A DNA stretch of 10,081 nt. Source: an uncultured Victivallaceae bacterium. GTDB taxonomy: Bacteria > Verrucomicrobiota > Lentisphaeria > Victivallales > Victivallaceae. Both the position numbers and the translations under genes were made by a program. Below the pieces are notes generated by a model that ran no database searches, had not been told where the DNA came from, and worked only from the letters and a program-made list of their open reading frames with translations. Positions 6,373-10,081 of this stretch are shown in pieces (within the stretch, counting starts at the first letter, position 1; every line of letters starts with the position of its first letter). The stretch lies in contig CAKUKT010000070.1 in NCBI GenBank assembly GCA_934663655.1, positions 1-10,081 of the forward strand, read 5' to 3'.

Positions 6373-7442
6373 TGGCGGAATACCAGGTAATCGCACGTAA
6401 ATGGCGGCCGCAGCGTTTCAGTGACGTGGTGGGTCAGGAGCATGTGGTCAGGACATTGCGCAATGCGATAATTTCCGGACGCACGGCACACGCCTATCTT
6501 TTTGTCGGACCGCGCGGCGTCTGCAAAACCACGCTGGCGCGGATATTCGGCAAAGCGCTCAACTGCCTTGACCCGCAGAATGGAGAACCCTGTTGTCAGT
6601 GCGCCAGCTGCCTGGATATCGCCGCGGAACGAAGTCTGGATCTGCTGGAGGTCGACGCGGCAAGCCGTAATTCCACCACTGATATGCGCGAACTTGCCGA
6701 CGATGTGCTGACCCGCCCGGTGGGAGGTCGTTACAAGATTTATATCATAGACGAAGTCCACATGCTCTCCAAGGCAGCCTGGAATGTGCTTCTCAAAACG
6801 GTGGAGGAACCGCCGTCGCACGTAAAATTTATTTTTGCCACGACGGAAGTTCATCAGGTGTTGCCGACGATCATCTCCCGCTGTCAACGTTTCGACCTGT
6901 TGCCCATCGCCACCGGGTTGATCGCCGAACGCCTCCGTTTGATCGCCGATACGGAAAAGGTCGCGATCAATCCAGAGGCAATTGATGCAATTGCCCGCGC
7001 CGCTGACGGCGGCATGCGGGATGCGCAGTCGTTGCTCGATCAGATGATCGCTTTTTTCGCCGGCGGGGATGCCGCGGCGATCACCGGCGAGCAGGTATTG
7101 TCACTTTTCGGGCTGACCGACCGCCGCGATCTTGACCTGCTGCTGGTTGCCATGCTCGGCAATCAGCCCGGCAAGGCGGTGGAAGTGATCGGTTCTCTTG
7201 CCGCCCGGGGCAAAAATTTGGAAACGCTTTATGATGACATGCTGTCGGCGTTGCGGGCGGTACAACTGGTAACGCTGATCGATGATCCTTCGGAACTCAT
7301 CGGTGAAGGGCCCGACGGCATTGCCCGTTACCGGAAACTGGCGGCGATTACCGCGCCGGAAAATGTGCAGATCATGCTGGAAACGCTCTCCCCGGCCGGA
7401 CGGCTGCTCCACGATGCACTTAATAAGCAGATCTATCTTTAA
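6372..7442 (+). CDS. dnaX: DNA polymerase III subunit gamma/tau, ATPase and collar part (ends at an in-frame TAA)
   Basis: DnaX is the motor of the clamp loader that places the sliding clamp on primed DNA. The 356 residues include R-K-W-R-P-Q-R-F, a Walker A region at 46-53, a zinc module (C65, C74, C77, C80, plus an extra Cys75), Walker B I-I-D-E at 125-128, the S-R-C arginine-finger motif (Arg170) and the sensor 2 block G-G-M-R-D-A-Q (Arg216), then the helical collar. There are two oddities. Walker A reads G-P-R-G-V-C-K-T, with Cys51 (codon TGC, 6522-6524) in place of the Gly before the catalytic Lys. The frame then stops at TAA 7440-7442 in the middle of the last collar helix, after N-K-Q-I-Y-L, while the same frame continues open to 8003. 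Read together, the two parts would give a 543-residue tau-like protein. The truncated form resembles a gamma product lacking its tail. Family identity is certain; functional integrity is not. Confidence 0.93.
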   Translation: MAEYQVIARKWRPQRFSDVVGQEHVVRTLRNAIISGRTAHAYLFVGPRGVCKTTLARIFGKALNCLDPQNGEPCCQCASCLDIAAERSLDLLEVDAASRNSTTDMRELADDVLTRPVGGRYKIYIIDEVHMLSKAAWNVLLKTVEEPPSHVKFIFATTEVHQVLPTIISRCQRFDLLPIATGLIAERLRLIADTEKVAINPEAIDAIARAADGGMRDAQSLLDQMIAFFAGGDAAAITGEQVLSLFGLTDRRDLDLLLVAMLGNQPGKAVEVIGSLAARGKNLETLYDDMLSALRAVQLVTLIDDPSELIGEGPDGIARYRKLAAITAPENVQIMLETLSPAGRLLHDALNKQIYL

Positions 7443-7445
7443 ACG

Positions 7446-8003
7446 GTGATTCTCAAGGCGATGCGTGAAGCGCATGCGGTCAGACTGGATGCCTTGCTGG
7501 CCAGACTCAATCAATTGAGAGAGGCGGGAGAGCTGAAATTTTTGAATGAGACCCCTCCAGTGCAGCCGACGCAGATAGTATTCGTCTCCGCCCCCGCGGC
7601 GACAGCCTCCCCTGCCCCCGCCGCCGATGAACCCGCCCGGCCGACTGAGGAAACCAGCCGGGCACCGGAGTTTCCTGCGCAACCGCCAGAGCCAATTCCC
7701 GCGCAGGAGCCGCCCCGGCCGGCGGAAGAAACGCCCAGTATACCGGAACCGGAGCTTGAAGCGATCGCGGTCACGGATGACCTCGATGATGGGGAAAATC
7801 CGGAGCCGGTGATGCCGGCGGCTACCGTTGCCGCCACAACCGGTGATCGCCCGGCGGAACCGCTGGAGGTGCCTGTCTCCGGTCGCGCGCGCCGCAGTAT
7901 CGCCAACGAAAATCCGGCAGCGCTCCGCGAAGCGCTCAATGATCCTTACATCCGGGAGACCGCCGATCTCTTCGGTGGTCAGGTGATCGACATTCACCAG
8001 TGA
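7446..8003 (+). pseudogene. dnaX: Separated 3' portion of dnaX (tail of collar, linker, C-terminal segment)
   Basis: This frame is in phase with dnaX and separated from it by the TAA at 7440-7442 and one ACG codon. It opens with a helix (V-I-L-K-A-M-R-E-A-H-A-V-R) that reads as the natural continuation of the DnaX collar. About 100 residues rich in Pro, Ala and Glu follow, like the flexible linker of tau. It ends with D-P-Y-I-R-E-T-A-D-L-F-G-G-Q-V-I-D, similar to the extreme C-terminus of many bacterial DnaX proteins. Codon use stays coding-like throughout, so any interruption is recent or the tail is still translated. The GTG at 7446 has no ribosome binding site; an internal ATG at 7461 has only a weak AAGG very close by. 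Expression would need reinitiation or stop read-through. It ends one base before the next start. It may equally be part of an intact dnaX hidden by a sequencing error. Confidence 0.7.
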
Positions 8004-8004
8004 A

Positions 8005-9705
8005 ATGTGGTGCAGGAAGACAGAGTCATACGTTCCGGTGCTGGTCGTGTTACTGGCACTGGTTCCTTATCTTTCCTCCCTCGGATTCGGCTTCCTTCCG
8101 GAATGGGATGACGGCCCGTTCGTCACCGCCAATCCCCGCATCGCTCTGACCCCGGCAAATCTCTCTTTTGCCTTCACTTCCAATCTGCAGTCGGTCTACA
8201 CGCCGCTGACCACGGTGTCGTTGATGGTGGATCACGCCTGCTGGGGAGATAATCCGGTTGGTTATCATGCGGTCAATCTGCTTTTTTTCGGCGGATGCGC
8301 CCTGCTGCTCTTCCTGATCATGCGTCGCTTACATATTCCGCTCTGGAGTTCGCTGCTGCTGACGCTGCTCTGGAGCTGGAATCCGGCCAAATGCGAGAGT
8401 ATCTGCTGGATATCCGAACGTAAAGGATTGGCCAGCGGTTTTTTTGCTTTCGCCGCTTTTTATCTGTTTCTCAACGAAGTTCGCCGGGGGAGATGGGGAT
8501 GGCGATCGGCGCTGCTCACTCCGATCGCCGTCTTATTCAAACCATGGGCGCTGCCGCTTCCCGGCGTGATGCTGGTGACCTCGCTGGTCCTCAGACGCCG
8601 GAATTTGCGGGTGGCGCTGCGGGCGGCGCTCCCCTCGCTCTTAACGGGAATCGCGGCCGCAACCATGGTGACGCTGACGACCTTCCGGGAACTCGGTAGC
8701 CATCAGCGTCTACCGGTTGCCGAAGCGCTGATCAATCTGTTTCGCTACCTCGGAGACAGCCTGTTTCCGCTCAGCCTCAATCCGATTCAGCCGCGTCCGG
8801 CACCGGCTCAATTATTGTGGCTGCTGCTGCCCGGAATATTGATCGCCGGCCTCGCGTTGTGGATAACATTTCGCGGTCGACTACCCCGCCGTATCAGTTT
8901 CGGTTTCCTGCTCGCCTATCTCGGTACGTCCCTGCCGGTGCTGACCAGCGGAGCCTTTACCAACGCAGTCTATGCCGATCGTTACAACTTCATCTTATCA
9001 GCGATTTTCTGGTGCTGGATCGGGGCGGCGGCGCTGCCGGAGGCCCGACTCGATTCGGGTCGTCGCCGTCTTGCGGTTGTGGCGGCGGCACTGCTGCTCG
9101 GAGGGTATTTTGTGGTTACGCTCAACTATCAGTGGACATTTTCAGATTCGCGCCGTCTGTTCACGCGGGCGATTTCCGGCTCTCCGGTTCCGGTTCCCAA
9201 GGCCATGGAGGGGCTGGCGCTTACCGGAGTGAACCGGCGCGATCCCGAAATCATTTTTGAAGCGGCGCAGACATTTCTTTCGCTCCCGGAAAAACGTCCG
9301 CCACTGGAAGCCGCGGCCTGTGTATCCACCGGAAGTCTGCTCGAAATGGTGGCAGTAACGATGTTGTATCCGGATCAGGGGGGGAGCATGCTCGCCGCCC
9401 GCCTGCTGGCTGACCGGAATGAAATTCTCTATTCTCCGGAAATTTTTCTGCCTTTTGCTTTCAACACCGCGGTTGCCGCCCGGTTGTCGGCCGGTAAGCA
9501 GGACGAAGCGGTCGCACTGCTGAATAAACAATTGCAAAATCAGGTCGGAGATGAATGTACTCTGGCCTTCGCTTCCGGACTTGCCGGTTACCTATCCGGC
9601 GACATCGAGCGCGCCCGCCGGGAATGGCAACGGGCCGCCGAACTGCGCCCCGATGATGAACGAATTCGTAAAAATCTTGAAATAACAGGAGTCACACTGC
9701 CATGA
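8005..9705 (+). CDS. TMTC-like GT-C membrane protein with C-terminal TPR-like region
   Basis: This is a 566-aa polytopic membrane protein resembling bacterial relatives of TMTC/PMT-type GT-C glycosyltransferases, which use lipid-linked sugars on the outer face of the membrane. Donor and acceptor are unknown. About ten hydrophobic segments can be counted, including residues 9-28, 90-106, 112-125, 142-156, 168-196, 207-223, 270-288, 299-315, 327-343 and 355-373. Family-like landmarks are W-D-D in the first outer loop (Asp35/Asp36, where GT-C catalytic acids lie), the T-P-L-T and N-P-V-G-Y-H-A-V-N-L-L block (residues 66-93), I-S-E-R-K (136-140), F-K-P (178-180) and Y-A-D-R-Y (323-327). After the last membrane segment comes S-D-S-R-R-L-F-T-R-A and a soluble tail ending in one or two TPR-like helix pairs (about 485-560), fewer than usual. 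The ATG is one base after the dnaX tail stop and has no clear ribosome binding site, so translation probably depends on coupling. GTG 8038 is a less likely start. Confidence 0.72.
   Translation: MWCRKTESYVPVLVVLLALVPYLSSLGFGFLPEWDDGPFVTANPRIALTPANLSFAFTSNLQSVYTPLTTVSLMVDHACWGDNPVGYHAVNLLFFGGCALLLFLIMRRLHIPLWSSLLLTLLWSWNPAKCESICWISERKGLASGFFAFAAFYLFLNEVRRGRWGWRSALLTPIAVLFKPWALPLPGVMLVTSLVLRRRNLRVALRAALPSLLTGIAAATMVTLTTFRELGSHQRLPVAEALINLFRYLGDSLFPLSLNPIQPRPAPAQLLWLLLPGILIAGLALWITFRGRLPRRISFGFLLAYLGTSLPVLTSGAFTNAVYADRYNFILSAIFWCWIGAAALPEARLDSGRRRLAVVAAALLLGGYFVVTLNYQWTFSDSRRLFTRAISGSPVPVPKAMEGLALTGVNRRDPEIIFEAAQTFLSLPEKRPPLEAAACVSTGSLLEMVAVTMLYPDQGGSMLAARLLADRNEILYSPEIFLPFAFNTAVAARLSAGKQDEAVALLNKQLQNQVGDECTLAFASGLAGYLSGDIERARREWQRAAELRPDDERIRKNLEITGVTLP
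9687..9691 (+). promoter_or_regulatory. Shine-Dalgarno site of the rhamnosidase-like gene
   Basis: AGGAG lies 10 bases before the ATG at 9702, within the last codons of the membrane protein gene. It supports that start, which overlaps the upstream stop as ATGA. Confidence 0.6.
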
Positions 9706-10081
9706 ACGACCACACCGAAATGCATTTCGACGCGCCGTGGATAACCCATCCCGCTTCCGGGAATGGCCGTACCTATAACACCTATACGCTTTACCGGCGG
9801 GATTTCAAGCTCGGCGCGGTACCGCGCGCCGGGCGGATCGCCGTCACCGCCGACTCCTGGTACCGGCTGAAAGTCAATGGTCAATGGATCAACGACGGTC
9901 CAGCCCGGGCCTGGACCAACCACTACTCCTTTGACACCATCGATCTGGAAGGGGTGCTCCGGGCCGGAATCAACCGGATTGAAGCGGAGGTGCGTTATTT
10001 CGGTTGCGGGACTTTTCATCAGACGCCGCTGCGGGACGGTTTTGCCGCCCGCCTGGAATATGAAACCGTTGACGGAGAAAC
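9702..10081 (+). CDS. Alpha-L-rhamnosidase-like protein (GH78-type), N-terminal part; continues past the window
   Basis: Only the first 126 residues are present. They match the N-terminal beta-sandwich found ahead of the catalytic barrel in many alpha-L-rhamnosidases and relatives: Y-R-R-D-F at about 31-35, A-D-S-W-Y-R-L-K-V-N-G near 50-60, then N-D-G-P-A-R-A-W, I-D-L-E-G-V-L-R-A-G-I-N-R-I and V-R-Y-F-G-C-G-T-F-H-Q. GH78 enzymes remove terminal alpha-L-rhamnose from plant or bacterial polysaccharides. No signal peptide is visible; the N-terminus is acidic and polar, so the protein is probably cytoplasmic and may act on imported oligosaccharides. The catalytic domain lies outside the window, so activity is inferred only from the family. 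The ATGA overlap with the membrane protein gene points to co-translation. A homologue with the same N-terminal domain but another glycosidase activity cannot be excluded. Confidence 0.75.
   Translation, partial: MNDHTEMHFDAPWITHPASGNGRTYNTYTLYRRDFKLGAVPRAGRIAVTADSWYRLKVNGQWINDGPARAWTNHYSFDTIDLEGVLRAGINRIEAEVRYFGCGTFHQTPLRDGFAARLEYETVDGE

Noticed and set aside
7438..7444. TTTAAAC, a classic -1 frameshift heptamer, spans the dnaX stop codon
   Set aside because: The dnaX codons here are CTT-TAA-ACG, so the heptamer is out of phase for slippage. The downstream part is also in the same frame, so frameshifting would not restore it.
7101..7997. Long open frame antisense to dnaX (298 codons)
   Set aside because: It is Arg/Gly-rich, low-complexity and without a family signature; the + strand encodes DnaX here.
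9378..9384. Run of seven G in the TMTC-like gene as a phase-variation switch
   Set aside because: It encodes Gly-Gly, the frame stays open across it, and the tract is short for phase variation.
1..10081. Search for CRISPR arrays, tRNA genes, insertion sequences, prophage or defence genes
   Set aside because: No regularly spaced repeats, no tRNA cloverleaf, no transposase or terminal inverted repeats and no recognisable defence proteins were seen on either strand.

Overview
The window is a moderately GC-rich, densely packed stretch of bacterial chromosome. Every gene I can support lies on the + strand. The mix fits a free-living or gut-associated heterotroph: leucine synthesis, a wall carboxypeptidase, malic enzyme, acetyl-CoA carboxylase, SRP RNA, RNase PH and clamp loader, followed by a GT-C membrane glycosyltransferase-like protein and an alpha-L-rhamnosidase-type protein. 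The rhamnosidase and the overall style of the proteins recall the PVC group, especially Lentisphaerae/Victivallales. That placement is a guess from memory of those families, not a result.

Layout. Positions 1-822 hold the 3' part of leuA (type 2 isopropylmalate synthase). It is followed at once by an S11 D-Ala-D-Ala carboxypeptidase (843-1985), a malic enzyme without a phosphotransacetylase domain (2030-3373), and a yjbQ-family gene joined to it by an ATGA overlap (3370-3786). A 169-base gap contains a strong hairpin, then comes an isochorismatase-fold hydrolase (3956-4507). A second gap (4508-4608) carries nested inverted repeats and a good sigma70-like promoter for accD (4609-5466). The gap after accD is filled by a small bacterial SRP RNA (about 5489-5602). 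Next is a tightly packed run: rph (5659-6372), dnaX (6372-7442 plus 7446-8003), a TMTC-like membrane protein (8005-9705), and the 5' part of a GH78-like gene (9702 to the window end). Its junctions overlap or are separated by one to three bases, which suggests one transcript.

The most notable feature is dnaX. Its ATPase and collar region ends at an in-frame TAA (7440-7442), yet the same frame continues without interruption to 8003 and encodes a plausible DnaX tail: the end of the collar helix, a Pro/Ala/Glu-rich linker and a C-terminal LFGG segment. The Walker A motif also reads G-P-R-G-V-C-K-T, with Cys where a Gly is expected. Both differences can be explained by a single G-to-T change. They may be real (a gamma/tau-like split, a decaying copy, a variant clamp loader) or sequence error; the window alone cannot decide. 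Nothing else here looks like a defence system, mobile element, CRISPR array or unknown multigene system.
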